A DNA stretch of 9,083 bases from Chloroflexota bacterium (GCA_021785115.1 JAJYGO010000490.1:1-9083), one strand, 5' to 3'. Positions 1 through 5,948 are shown, counted from the stretch's first letter. Program-made: numbers and translations. Notes: generated by a model not told the origin, from the sequence alone.

Positions 1-774
1 GAGATCGACTTCGGGCGGACGGCCGCCGACTACGAGCGCTATCGACCGGGCTTCCCCGCCAGCCTGTTCGACCGCCTCGAGCGTCTCCGCTGGATCGAGC
101 CCGGGATGCGGGCGCTGGACCTGGGCGCCGGCACCGGCGCGCTCGCCCTCGCCTTCGCCGAGAGGGGGCTGCGGGTCACCGGGCTCGACCTCTCGCCGGA
201 CCTGCTCGGGGTCGCCCGCCGGGTCGCCGCCGATCGCGGTCTGGACGCCACGTTCCGGCAGGGACGCGCCGAGGACACGGGGCTGCCCGGCGGCAGCTTC
301 GACCTCGTGACCGCCGGGCAGTGCTGGTGGTGGTTCGACAGCGACCTCGCCGCGCGCGAGGCGGTGCGGCTGCTGGCGCCCGGCGGCCGCCTGCTCATCT
401 GCGACTTCAGCTACCTGCTGCTGCCGGGCAACGTGTGCACCCGATCCGAGGAGCTCGTGATCGAGCACAACCCGGGCTGGCCGATGGCGGGCTGGCGGGG
501 CATCCACCCGGAGCAGGTGGAGGCGCTCGACGTGGCCGGCTTCCGGCAGGTGGAGAGCTTCAGCTACACGGTCGACGTCCCGTTCTCGCACGAGGCGTGG
601 CGCGGGCGCATGCGGACGTGCAACGGGATCGGCACCTCGCTCGAGCCCGCGCAGGTCGATGCGTTCGACCGAGACCTCGCCGCGCTCCTCGCCAGCGAGT
701 ACCCGGGCGAGCTGTCGGTGCCCCACCGGGTGTTCGCGGTGAGTGGCCTGCGCCCCCGCAGGGCCGGCGCATGA
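1..774 (+). CDS. Class I SAM-dependent methyltransferase (5' end missing)
   Basis: The frame is open from the first base, so the gene starts outside the window; the ATG at 106 is internal. 257 codons are visible. The start (DFGRTAADYERYRPGFP) is the usual N-terminal cap of Methyltransf_11/25-type enzymes, so only a few residues are probably missing. Motif I, LDLGAGTG, is at visible codons 39-46 and binds S-adenosylmethionine. The acidic GLDLS at 61-65 should hold the ribose, and GQCWWWFD at 106-113 matches the GQxWxWFD motif of a YafE / trans-aconitate methyltransferase-like subgroup. LAPGG at 125-129 is the post-III loop. A cytosolic small-molecule methyltransferase is likely; the substrate cannot be read from sequence. 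It ends in TGA, 31 bases before the DUF1801 gene, whose -35-like element overlaps this stop codon. Confidence 0.9.
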   Translation, partial: EIDFGRTAADYERYRPGFPASLFDRLERLRWIEPGMRALDLGAGTGALALAFAERGLRVTGLDLSPDLLGVARRVAADRGLDATFRQGRAEDTGLPGGSFDLVTAGQCWWWFDSDLAAREAVRLLAPGGRLLICDFSYLLLPGNVCTRSEELVIEHNPGWPMAGWRGIHPEQVEALDVAGFRQVESFSYTVDVPFSHEAWRGRMRTCNGIGTSLEPAQVDAFDRDLAALLASEYPGELSVPHRVFAVSGLRPRRAGA

Positions 775-799
775 CGAGCTGCGCGCGCTCGGTTAGGCT
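771..799 (+). promoter_or_regulatory. Predicted promoter of the DUF1801 gene (leaderless)
   Basis: The -10-like hexamer TAGGCT at 794-799 ends six bases before the GTG start at 806, which puts the expected transcription start at or next to the start codon. ATGACG at 771-776 sits 17 bases upstream of the -10 and resembles a TTGACA -35 box. There is no Shine-Dalgarno sequence. Assignment is by pattern only. Confidence 0.5.
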
Positions 800-805
800 G
801 CGTCC

Positions 806-1174
806 GTGGACGACCCCGCCGCCGTCGACGCGTACCTCGCTCGTGTCCCGGAGCCGCACCGGACGCTGCTGACCCGGATCCGGGCGCTGGTCCGCGAGGC
901 GTGTCCAGACGCGACCGAGACCATCTCGTACGGCATGCCCGCGTTCCGGCTGAACGGGCGCATGCTGGTCTGGTACGCGGCGCACGGGCGGCACTGCTCC
1001 ATGTACCCGGCCAGTGGCAGGCTGGTGGCCGAGCTGGGCGGCGAGCTCGCGCCGTTCCTCGGGGCGAAGGCGACGATCCGCTTCACGGTCGAGCGGCCGC
1101 TCGCGGACGGCCTGGTCCGCCGCATCGTCGCGGCGCGGGTGGCGGAGGGCGAGGCGCGGGACGGCGGGCGCTGA
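806..1174 (+). CDS. DUF1801 / YdhG-like protein
   Basis: A 122-residue protein starting at GTG. The conserved core runs from residue 38 to 68: ETISYGMPAF, then the strand-forming GRMLVWYAAHGRHCSMYP, followed by KATIRFTVERPL at 88-99. This is the pattern of the DUF1801 family (YdhG-like), some members of which are annotated as frataxin-like intracellular iron chaperones; that function is not proven for this protein. The length is typical for the family and no signal peptide or membrane segment is visible, so it should be cytosolic. The start is chosen because a -10-like hexamer lies six bases upstream and no Shine-Dalgarno sequence is present, which fits a leaderless message. The C-terminus ends in a charged Gly/Arg tail of about ten residues. 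Confidence 0.85.
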   Translation: MDDPAAVDAYLARVPEPHRTLLTRIRALVREACPDATETISYGMPAFRLNGRMLVWYAAHGRHCSMYPASGRLVAELGGELAPFLGAKATIRFTVERPLADGLVRRIVAARVAEGEARDGGR

Positions 1175-1397
1175 GCGTGGCGCCCGCTGCCGTTGCGGGT
1201 CGCCCCGCGGGGGACGATTCCGCGGCCCGGCCGTCGCCTCGTCTCCCGCGCGGCGACAGAGCGGCATTCTGCGCGACCGTTTCGGCCCGCTCCACGTCGG
1301 ATCGTCTCCTGCCGCGGGACGGTCGGGCGGGACGCTGCCGGAATCGTCGCCTGCGAGACGACTGGCGAGCCCGCACGGGCGAGCCGCGCCAGCGACC
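1175..1397. other. Non-coding gap with degenerate repeats
   Basis: This 223-base gap lies between the ends of the DUF1801 gene and the convergent MOSC gene. Several frames are open only because A/T-rich stop codons are rare; none gives a protein-like sequence. It contains a small hairpin (GCGGG 1195-1199 / CCCGC 1204-1208) that could act in termination, although no T-run follows. It also holds the repeat copies listed separately. Its base pattern, with recurring GATTCC/GGATCG blocks, differs from the flanking genes. Confidence 0.5.
1213..1354. repeat. Degenerate repeat cluster (one inverted pair, two direct copies)
   Basis: GACGATTCCG at 1213-1222 is repeated as its exact reverse complement at 1339-1348. 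Two direct copies lie at 1298-1312 (CGGATCGTCTCCTGC) and 1339-1354 (CGGAATCGTCGCCTGC), differing by one inserted base and one substitution. The start-to-start distance of the direct copies is 41 bases. I do not recognise a named repeat family. Confidence 0.5.
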
Positions 1398-1951
1398 TCA
1401 GGCCCTGCGGATCGCGTCCCCCACGCGGACCGTCCCGGCCTCGAGCACGCGGACGTACATGCCGCGCATCCGGGCGGCCCGGCCGGCCGGCGTGCTGATC
1501 CAGCGCAGGGCGTCCCGAACCGGGCGGCGAACTTGGCGCAGCCCGTGTGCGGGCGCTCCGTGACCTCGACCAGCGCCTCGCCCACTCGCAGGAGCGCTCC
1601 CGGCGGCAGGTTGTCCACGCTCAGGTCGAGGTCGGCGTAGAGCTGGTCGCCGGCGAGCGGCCACCGCGAGCGGTCGGGCTCCACGGCCGCCAGGACCCGA
1701 GTGCTCATGATCGTGAGCTGGCTCTGCGGGTCGGCCGAGCCGTCCGGCGTGGACGAGCTGCCGCGGCGAAGCCAGCCGTCGCCGACGAGCCCCTCGACCG
1801 GGTCGAGCCGGGCCTCGGAGACCACCTCGCGCACGTCGCGCTCGGGCCGGCGGACGATCAACTCGACGGCCGCTCCGTCGCGCGGTGCCGCGAGCACCGT
1901 GTCGGACTGGACGGAGAAGTCTCGGTCGAGGGCGGCGGCCGTCGTGTCCAT
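1398..1951 (-). pseudogene. MOSC-domain protein, broken by a -1 frameshift
   Basis: Read from the ATG at 1951, the first 146 codons give a clear MOSC-type protein: VEGLVGDGW at about 53-60, LTIMSTRVLAAVE at 79-91, DLSVDNLPPGALLRVGEALVEVT at about 109-131, and PHTGCAKFAARFG at 134-146 with the family's conserved cysteine (C138). After codon 146 the frame turns to nonsense, while another frame supplies the expected ending, DALRWISTPAGRAARMRG to VGDAIRRA, stopping at TGA (1400-1398). The span is 554 bases; restoring one G in the GGG run at 1514-1516 would give 184 residues, a normal length. MOSC proteins bind sulfur or molybdenum cofactor and may carry sulfur for metal centres, or detoxify N-hydroxylated bases (YiiM/YuaD types). 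The break is either a real mutation or an assembly error. It is divergent from the DUF4440 gene. Confidence 0.8.
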
Positions 1952-1957
1952 GGGGCA

Positions 1958-1963
1958 AGTGTG
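1958..1963 (-). promoter_or_regulatory. -10-like hexamer of the MOSC gene
   Basis: On the minus strand the hexamer CACACT (A at position 2, T at position 6) ends six bases before the ATG at 1951. There is no Shine-Dalgarno sequence. The spacing equals that of the three other predicted leaderless genes here. The first base differs from TANNNT, so this is weaker than the TATCCT box on the opposite side of the same 51-base divergent region. Confidence 0.35.
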
Positions 1964-1990
1964 GCGCACGAGGGGCCCACGCGCGACGGG

Positions 1991-1996
1991 TATCCT
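1991..1996 (+). promoter_or_regulatory. -10 box of the DUF4440 gene (leaderless)
   Basis: TATCCT fits the TANNNT -10 consensus and ends six bases before the GTG start at 2003. There is no Shine-Dalgarno sequence and no obvious TTGACA-like -35 box. It lies in the 51-base divergent region (1952-2002) shared with the MOSC gene, so the two genes may compete for or share RNA polymerase access. Confidence 0.5.
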
Positions 1997-2002
1997 CCGG
2001 CG

Positions 2003-2365
2003 GTGGGCACCTCGGACGACGACCTCGGGGATCTCCGCGCCCAGCTGCTGCGGCTCGAGCTGGCGCTCGCCCAGCGCCGCCCCGAGGCGCTGCCCGACGG
2101 CGGCTACGACGAGGTGCTCCACCCTGCGTTCCGCGAGACCGGCGCCAGCGGCCGGGCCTGGACGCGGGAGGCGACCCTGGAGGCGTTGCGCGGCGCCCCG
2201 ACCTCCGAGGTGCCCATCGATCGGTTCCAACTGGAGGTCGTCGGCCCCGGCGTCGCCCTCGCCACGTTCGAGACCCGCGGCGAGCGCCCGGCGCGGCGCG
2301 TCTCGGTCTGGGTCTACGACCGGGGCCGGTGGCGGATCCGCTTCCACCAGGGCACCCTGCTCTGA
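2003..2365 (+). CDS. DUF4440 / SnoaL-like (NTF2-fold) protein
   Basis: A 120-residue protein starting at GTG. It opens with an amphipathic helix (DLGDLRAQLLRLELALAQRRPEAL, residues 8-30), then HPAFRETGASGRAWTREATLEAL at about 40-62. This is the typical DUF4440 pattern in which a helix is followed by a FxE-GasGr-w-R-a-eaL block. The last half forms the expected strands: RFQLEVVG, VALATFETRG and SVWVYDRGRWRIRFHQGT. The whole is a single NTF2-like cone fold, found in small binding proteins, isomerases and cyclases; no catalytic assignment is possible. It is cytosolic, with no signal peptide. The frame stays open far upstream, but the GTG at 2003 is preferred because a TATCCT box lies six bases before it and family similarity starts just after it. 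It converges with the next gene, 26 bases apart. Confidence 0.85.
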   Translation: MGTSDDDLGDLRAQLLRLELALAQRRPEALPDGGYDEVLHPAFRETGASGRAWTREATLEALRGAPTSEVPIDRFQLEVVGPGVALATFETRGERPARRVSVWVYDRGRWRIRFHQGTLL

Positions 2366-2391
2366 CCGCGGCGCGTCGCGGCGAGGCGAGT

Positions 2392-2937
2392 TCAGATCCC
2401 GGGCGCCAGCGTCGCCCGGGGTGACGGGTGGGGGTTCAGCGAGCCGCTGTCCGGGTAGACGCCGAGGATCTCGCCGGTCGCGTCGTCGATGACGATCGTG
2501 CCGGCATGAGCGGGCGCCGTGCACGCCTGGGTCGTCAGGTCGTCCCCCGGCCGGTAGGCCCGGGACCAGGCGCGGTCCGACAGGTTGAGGTAGTCGCCGC
2601 GGCCAACGGTGACCCACACCACCCCGGACCCCATGCCGGCTGGGATGCACCCGTCGAGGGCCGCCGCCCGGTCGGCGGTGACCGCCCAGACCTGGGCCAC
2701 GTACGGCGTCACGTGCTGGGCGGGGTCGGCGAGCAGCACCCGCATCCGGTTCAGGTACCCGTAGGTGAGGTTCTCGGCCTGGTCGGCGGTCATCCGCGGC
2801 TCGAGGCCACGCTCGACGTGCGCCGTGGAGGTCAGCGCGTCATAGGTCCTGCCCGCCGCGCCCCAGAGCCTGATGCCGCCGACCGCCCCTGCGCCGACGA
2901 ACAGCAGCAGCCCGAGGATCCCCGCCAGCCTCCTCAT
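2392..2937 (-). CDS. Exported or membrane-anchored protein of unknown function
   Basis: I do not recognise the family. The 181-residue product from the ATG at 2937 starts with MRRLAGILG and a hydrophobic run to about residue 22, a good signal peptide or N-terminal anchor. There is no lipobox cysteine. The rest is soluble: a charged helix with ADQAENLTYGYLNRM (51-65), strands AQVWAVTAD (81-89) and SGVVWVTVGRGDYL (104-117), and near the C-terminus AGTIVIDDATGEILGVYPDSG (145-165). The last block resembles the strand-turn-strand seen in PepSY-like domains, but this is only a resemblance. Two cysteines (97, 139) could form a disulfide outside the cell. The frame allows a TTG two codons upstream and a GTG at 2985; the ATG is preferred because it places the signal at the N-terminus. 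It is divergent from the LLM oxidoreductase gene. Confidence 0.75.
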   Translation of the reverse strand: MRRLAGILGLLLFVGAGAVGGIRLWGAAGRTYDALTSTAHVERGLEPRMTADQAENLTYGYLNRMRVLLADPAQHVTPYVAQVWAVTADRAAALDGCIPAGMGSGVVWVTVGRGDYLNLSDRAWSRAYRPGDDLTTQACTAPAHAGTIVIDDATGEILGVYPDSGSLNPHPSPRATLAPGI

Positions 2938-3002
2938 GCCCAAGAGACGAAGGCGCGCTGGCGGGTGTTTCGGGTGCCAGCGCACGGTGCGGGGATCGAG
3001 GG

Positions 3003-3008
3003 CATCAT
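3003..3008 (+). promoter_or_regulatory. -10-like hexamer of the LLM oxidoreductase gene
   Basis: CATCAT (A at position 2, T at position 6) ends six bases before the ATG at 3015. There is no Shine-Dalgarno sequence and no clear -35 box. Spacing is identical to the other predicted leaderless starts in the window. Confidence 0.4.
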
Positions 3009-3014
3009 CGCTCC

Positions 3015-3959
3015 ATGACGACTCCCTGGTTCGGCCTCCACTGCCCCAGCTACACGCATCCCGGCACCTCCTCGGCGGACCTCTTCGCCCAGACGGTCGA
3101 GCAGGCTCAGGCAGCCGAGGCGGCCGGCTTCGGGCTGGTAACCGTCATGGACCACCTCAACCAGATCCCCGGCATCGGCGTCCCCACCGAGCCGATGCTC
3201 GAGGGCTGGTCGGTGCTGGCGGCGCTCGCCCGCGAGACCAAGACGGTCCGCCTCTCGACGCTCGTCTCGGGCGTGACCTACCGCAATCCCGCCCTGCTGG
3301 CGAAGACCGCCACGACGCTCGACGTCATCTCCGGCGGACGCGCCGTCTTCGGTCTCGGCGCGGCCTGGTACGAGGCCGAGCACCACGCCTTCGGGTTCGA
3401 CTTCCCGCCGATCAAGGAGCGCATGGACCGCCTCGACGAGGCGCTCACGATCGTGCGCGGCATGTTCACCCTCGAGCGCTCCAGCTTCGAGGGGGCGCAC
3501 TACCGCACGGTGGACGTCATCAACATCCCGCGGCCGGTCCAGCCGGGCGGGCCCCGGATCCTGGTCGGCGGGGGCGGGGAGCAGCGCACCCTTCGCATCG
3601 CGGCCAAGCACGCCGACCTGGCGCACTGGTTCCCGCTCGGGATGGAGGCGCTCAACCGCAAGACGGACCTGCTGCGCTCCTACGCCGAGGAGATCGGCCG
3701 GGACCCCGCGGCGATCGAGCGCACGATGGCGGCGCCGGTCGTGGTGGGCGAGGACGAGGCGTCGGCCCGGGCGCTGCTCGATGCCATGGCGCCAGATCGG
3801 CGGCCGTTCCTGTTCGCCGGCACGCCGGAGCAGGCCGCCAACGAGCTGCGGCCCTACCTCGACGCCGGGTTCACCGGCTTCACGTTCAACAACAACCTGT
3901 ACCGGACCCCGGCGCAGATCGCCACGCTCGGCCAGCTCCTGCGGCTGATCGGCGGCTGA
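3015..3959 (+). CDS. LLM-class, probably F420-dependent oxidoreductase
   Basis: A 314-residue, single-domain luciferase-like monooxygenase fold (TIM barrel), of normal length. Visible landmarks: the N-terminal strand with helix AEAAGFG (34-40), MDHLN (45-49), the strand TVRLSTLVSGVTYRNPALLAKTA (77-99), LDVISGGRAVFGLGAAWYEAEHHAFG (102-127) and the phosphate-site region RILVGGGGEQRTLRIAAKHAD (181-201). The pattern TYRNP...D.iSGGR...GlGaaWye is characteristic of F420-dependent members (for example Mer-, Adf- or FGD-like branches) rather than FMN-dependent bacterial luciferases. The substrate is unknown; such enzymes carry out hydride transfers in secondary metabolism or detoxification. It is cytosolic. 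The ATG start is supported by the hexamer six bases upstream. The stop codon lies in an 11-base tandem duplication. Confidence 0.9.
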   Translation: MTTPWFGLHCPSYTHPGTSSADLFAQTVEQAQAAEAAGFGLVTVMDHLNQIPGIGVPTEPMLEGWSVLAALARETKTVRLSTLVSGVTYRNPALLAKTATTLDVISGGRAVFGLGAAWYEAEHHAFGFDFPPIKERMDRLDEALTIVRGMFTLERSSFEGAHYRTVDVINIPRPVQPGGPRILVGGGGEQRTLRIAAKHADLAHWFPLGMEALNRKTDLLRSYAEEIGRDPAAIERTMAAPVVVGEDEASARALLDAMAPDRRPFLFAGTPEQAANELRPYLDAGFTGFTFNNNLYRTPAQIATLGQLLRLIGG

Positions 3960-3962
3960 TCG
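3941..3962 (+). repeat. 11-base tandem duplication across the LLM stop codon
   Basis: GCGGCTGATCG occurs at 3941-3951 and again at 3952-3962. In the first copy it codes for R-L-I-G within the C-terminal helix; in the second the shifted register supplies the TGA stop at 3957-3959. Confidence 0.6.
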
Positions 3963-3997
3963 GCAGGGCCGCGGCAGGGGAGTCCGGGGCGGACGGC

Positions 3998-4041
3998 GCG
4001 GCCCGGCACGCCGCCCGTCGACCGCGGCCCGGCACGCCGCC
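3998..4041 (+). repeat. 18-base direct repeat, two copies plus a partial third
   Basis: An identical 18-base unit (GCGGCCCGGCACGCCGCC) occurs at 3998-4015 and 4024-4041, separated by eight bases (period 26). An 11-base part of it (GCCCGGCACGC) recurs at 4290-4300. A second short element, CGCTCCTTCCG, accompanies each side: at 4046-4056 after the second copy, and at 4258-4268 before the partial copy. Confidence 0.6.
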
Positions 4042-4110
4042 TTTCCGCTCCTTCCGAACACCCGTCGCGGATCGGGCGGGGGCGGCTGGCGCCGATCCTC
4101 GCCCCGCGCC

Positions 4111-4170
4111 TCGCCACGCGCCAACGGGACGGGCTCCCCGCAGGCCGCCGGGTGGCGGCGGGCGTGGCGA
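4111..4170. repeat. Nested inverted repeats, potential structured RNA
   Basis: TCGCCACGC at 4111-4119 pairs perfectly with GCGTGGCGA at 4162-4170. Inside it lies a second perfect stem, GCCGCC 4144-4149 with GGCGGC 4154-4159, closing a GGGT loop. If transcribed, this could fold into a two-stem structure. No T-run follows, so it is not a classic intrinsic terminator. Confidence 0.4.
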
Positions 4171-4183
4171 TGCCCCCGCGACG

Positions 4184-4201
4184 GGCGCCGGGCCCGGCGC
4201 C
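4184..4201. repeat. Perfect 18-base palindrome
   Basis: GGCGCCGGGCCCGGCGCC equals its own reverse complement over all 18 bases, centred on GGGCCC. It could be a dimeric protein's binding site, a transcribed stem, or chance in extreme G+C sequence. It begins 13 bases after the nested inverted repeat and lies about 250 bases upstream of the MFS start. Confidence 0.5.
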
Positions 4202-4449
4202 ATCCGCCGCGCGGTGACGCCCGCCCTCCGCGGGGCGGCCGGCAGCTCGGTGCCGTTCGCTCCTTCCGGAAAGCCGCCCGGTCGCGGCCGCCCGGCACGC
4301 AACGGCCCTGGGGCACCCGCTCCCTAGGTATCGTTGACGCCGCCCGTCACGGCCGGCCCTCGGCCGATCTCCCTCCTGGGGCAAATCGTGGACATCACAC
4401 CTGTCGGAGTGCCCATCCGCGCCCTCGAGCCCAGGCCCGGCCGCCCCCG

Positions 4450-5886
4450 TTGAGCGCGCCGGCGGCCTCGGACGCCCTCGTCCCGGCGCGCACCGGGGAT
4501 CTGTTCGCGCCCGGCTACCTGGGCCTGACGCTGGGCCTGGTGACCACGATCACGCTGATCGCCGTCGAGTCGCTGGCCATCGGCACCGTGATGCCCATCG
4601 TCGTGCGCGAGCTGGGCGACCAGGAGCTCTACGGCTGGGTCTACGCCGCGTTCTACCTCGGCAACATGCTGGGGATCGTGCTGGTGGGCACCGCCCTCGA
4701 CCGGGTGCCGATCCGCCACCCGTTCGCGGTGGGGGTGGCGCTCTACGCTGCGGGCCTGCTGGTCGCCGGCATCGCCCCGTCGATGCCCCTCCTGGTCGCG
4801 GCGCGCTTCGTCCAGGGCAGCGGCGGCGGATCGCTGTCGCCGACGGCCTACGTCGCGATCGGCCGCCGGCTGCCCAGCCACCTGCAGCCGCCGATGTTCG
4901 CCCTGATGTCGGCCGCGTGGGTGGTGCCCGGGCTGATCGGCCCGTCGATCGCGGCGTTCGTGGGCGCCACCGTGGGCTGGCGCTGGGTGTTCCTCGGCCT
5001 GCTGCCGCTGCTCGCGGCCGCGGCCCTGATCGCCCTCCAGGCGCTCGGCTCCGTGCCGGGGCCGGGGCCGGGTGCGGGCGACGCCGAGCGCCAGGCCGTG
5101 TCGCGGCGCCTGCCGACGGCGCTGCTGAGCCTGGCGGGCGCCGGGCTCGTCATCGCCGCGCTCACCGTGCCGGAGCCCGCGGTCGCGGCGGCGGGCACCG
5201 CGATCGGCCTCGTCCTGCTGGTGCCCGCGTTCCGGCGCCTGACCCCGCCCGGCACGCTGCGCGCCGCCCCGGGCGTTCCGGCAGCGGTGCTGCTGCGGGG
5301 CGCCATGACCTTCTCCTTCTTCGCCGCCGACGGCTACGTCGCGCTCCTGCTCCAGACGTGGCGCGGCACGACGCCCGTGCTGACGGGCGTCGTGTTCACG
5401 GTGACCACGATCACCTGGTCGGCCGCCGCGTGGTTCCAGGCCAGGCGGATCGACCGCTGGGGCGTCGTGCCGTTCACGCGGCTCGGCTTCGCGCTGGTGC
5501 TCCTCGGCGCGCTGCTGTCCATCCCGGCGGTGGCGCCGGGCGTGCCCGCCGAGATCCTCCTCGTCACCTGGGGGCTGCCGGGCGTGGGCATGGGCGTGAT
5601 GTACTCCGCGGCGACGCTGGTCGTGCTGCGCCGGAGCCGCGAATCCGAACAGGGGGCGGCGACCGCCTCGCTCCAGCTCGCCGACATCCTGGGCACCGCC
5701 CTGGGCGTCGGCGCCGGCGGTGCCATCGCGGCCGCCGGCACGCGCGCCGGGGGCGACGGGCTGGGCTGGGCGCTGGCCGCTGTGTTCGTGCTCACCGCGC
5801 TCGTGGCCGCCCTCGGTGCGCTCGCGTCCGGGCGCCTCGGCACTGCGACCCCTGCGGGGGAGGCGGGATCGGCTGCGGTAGACTAG
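4450..5886 (+). CDS. MFS transporter, DHA2-type (14-helix) drug:proton antiporter family
   Basis: A 478-residue polytopic inner-membrane protein. I count about 14 hydrophobic segments, starting with residues 25-50 and ending with GLGWALAAVFVLTALVAALGAL near 440-460. This is the DHA2 layout rather than the 12-helix layout. Family motifs: the motif A region GTALDRVPIRH between helices 2 and 3, motif B ARFVQGSGGGSLSP (about 117-130), and the antiporter motif C region WVVPGLIGPSIAAFVG (about 154-169). It probably exports a lipophilic compound in exchange for protons; the substrate is unknown. The start is TTG: reading back in frame to 4201 I find no ATG or GTG, and the next internal start would cut into helix 1. 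No Shine-Dalgarno sequence is visible. The TAG stop overlaps the predicted -10 box of apt. Confidence 0.87.
   Translation: MSAPAASDALVPARTGDLFAPGYLGLTLGLVTTITLIAVESLAIGTVMPIVVRELGDQELYGWVYAAFYLGNMLGIVLVGTALDRVPIRHPFAVGVALYAAGLLVAGIAPSMPLLVAARFVQGSGGGSLSPTAYVAIGRRLPSHLQPPMFALMSAAWVVPGLIGPSIAAFVGATVGWRWVFLGLLPLLAAAALIALQALGSVPGPGPGAGDAERQAVSRRLPTALLSLAGAGLVIAALTVPEPAVAAAGTAIGLVLLVPAFRRLTPPGTLRAAPGVPAAVLLRGAMTFSFFAADGYVALLLQTWRGTTPVLTGVVFTVTTITWSAAAWFQARRIDRWGVVPFTRLGFALVLLGALLSIPAVAPGVPAEILLVTWGLPGVGMGVMYSAATLVVLRRSRESEQGAATASLQLADILGTALGVGAGGAIAAAGTRAGGDGLGWALAAVFVLTALVAALGALASGRLGTATPAGEAGSAAVD
5879..5884 (+). promoter_or_regulatory. Possible -10 box of the apt operon
   Basis: TAGACT matches TANNNT and overlaps the last codons and stop of the MFS gene. 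Transcription would begin near 5891 and give a leader of about 58 bases before the apt ATG. No convincing -35 box is seen 16-18 bases upstream. Confidence 0.35.
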
Positions 5887-5917
5887 CCGTCCGGCGCGGG
5901 CCACCTTGCCCGACGGC
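5886..5917 (+). promoter_or_regulatory. Hairpin between MFS and apt
   Basis: GCCGTC (5886-5891) pairs with GACGGC (5912-5917), and inside it GGGC (5898-5901) pairs with GCCC (5908-5911) around a CACCTT loop. It starts at the last base of the MFS stop codon, so it could help end MFS transcription or protect its 3' end; there is no T-run. The loop's ACCT is complementary to AGGT in the apt ribosome binding site at 5935-5938, a four-base match that may be chance. Confidence 0.3.
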
Positions 5918-5932
5918 GAACGCGCCGCCTGC

Positions 5933-5938
5933 GGAGGT
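5933..5938 (+). promoter_or_regulatory. Shine-Dalgarno sequence of apt
   Basis: GGAGGT lies ten bases before the ATG at 5949. It is the only strong ribosome binding site in the window and fixes the apt start, in contrast to the leaderless-looking genes upstream. Confidence 0.75.
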
Positions 5939-5948
5939 ACTCCACCCG

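Larger units (their letters stand above)
3960..4449. other. 490-base gap without a convincing gene
   Basis: Between the LLM oxidoreductase and the MFS gene, almost all bases to about 4320 are G or C. Frames on both strands stay open simply because stop codons need A and T; the translations are Ala/Arg/Gly/Pro-rich with no family resemblance. The interval contains the repeats, stems and palindrome listed separately. From about 4321 the composition becomes more balanced. A TATCGT hexamer at 4329-4334 could be the -10 of a promoter for the MFS gene with a leader of roughly 110 bases, but no -35 box supports it. Confidence 0.5.

Noticed and set aside
1547..2002. Upstream extension of the DUF4440 frame
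   Set aside because: It overlaps the MOSC coding sequence on the other strand, and the extension does not look like protein; the GTG at 2003 has a -10 box at the right distance.
560..2650. A 696-residue open frame on the minus strand
   Set aside because: Only its central part (1951 to 1514) is the MOSC protein. The rest overlaps other well-supported genes and reads as Arg/Pro-rich nonsense; it stays open because stop codons are rare at this G+C content.
2938..2985. Longer start (GTG at 2985) for the exported protein
   Set aside because: It would add a basic, Pro-rich stretch ahead of a normal signal peptide; the ATG at 2937 gives a standard N-terminus. Not fully excluded.
4334..4339. TTGACG as a -35 box for the MFS gene
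   Set aside because: No TANNNT-like hexamer is found 16-18 bases downstream.
4324..5904. A 526-residue minus-strand frame opposite the MFS transporter
   Set aside because: It mirrors the transporter codons, is charged and repetitive, and lacks family features.
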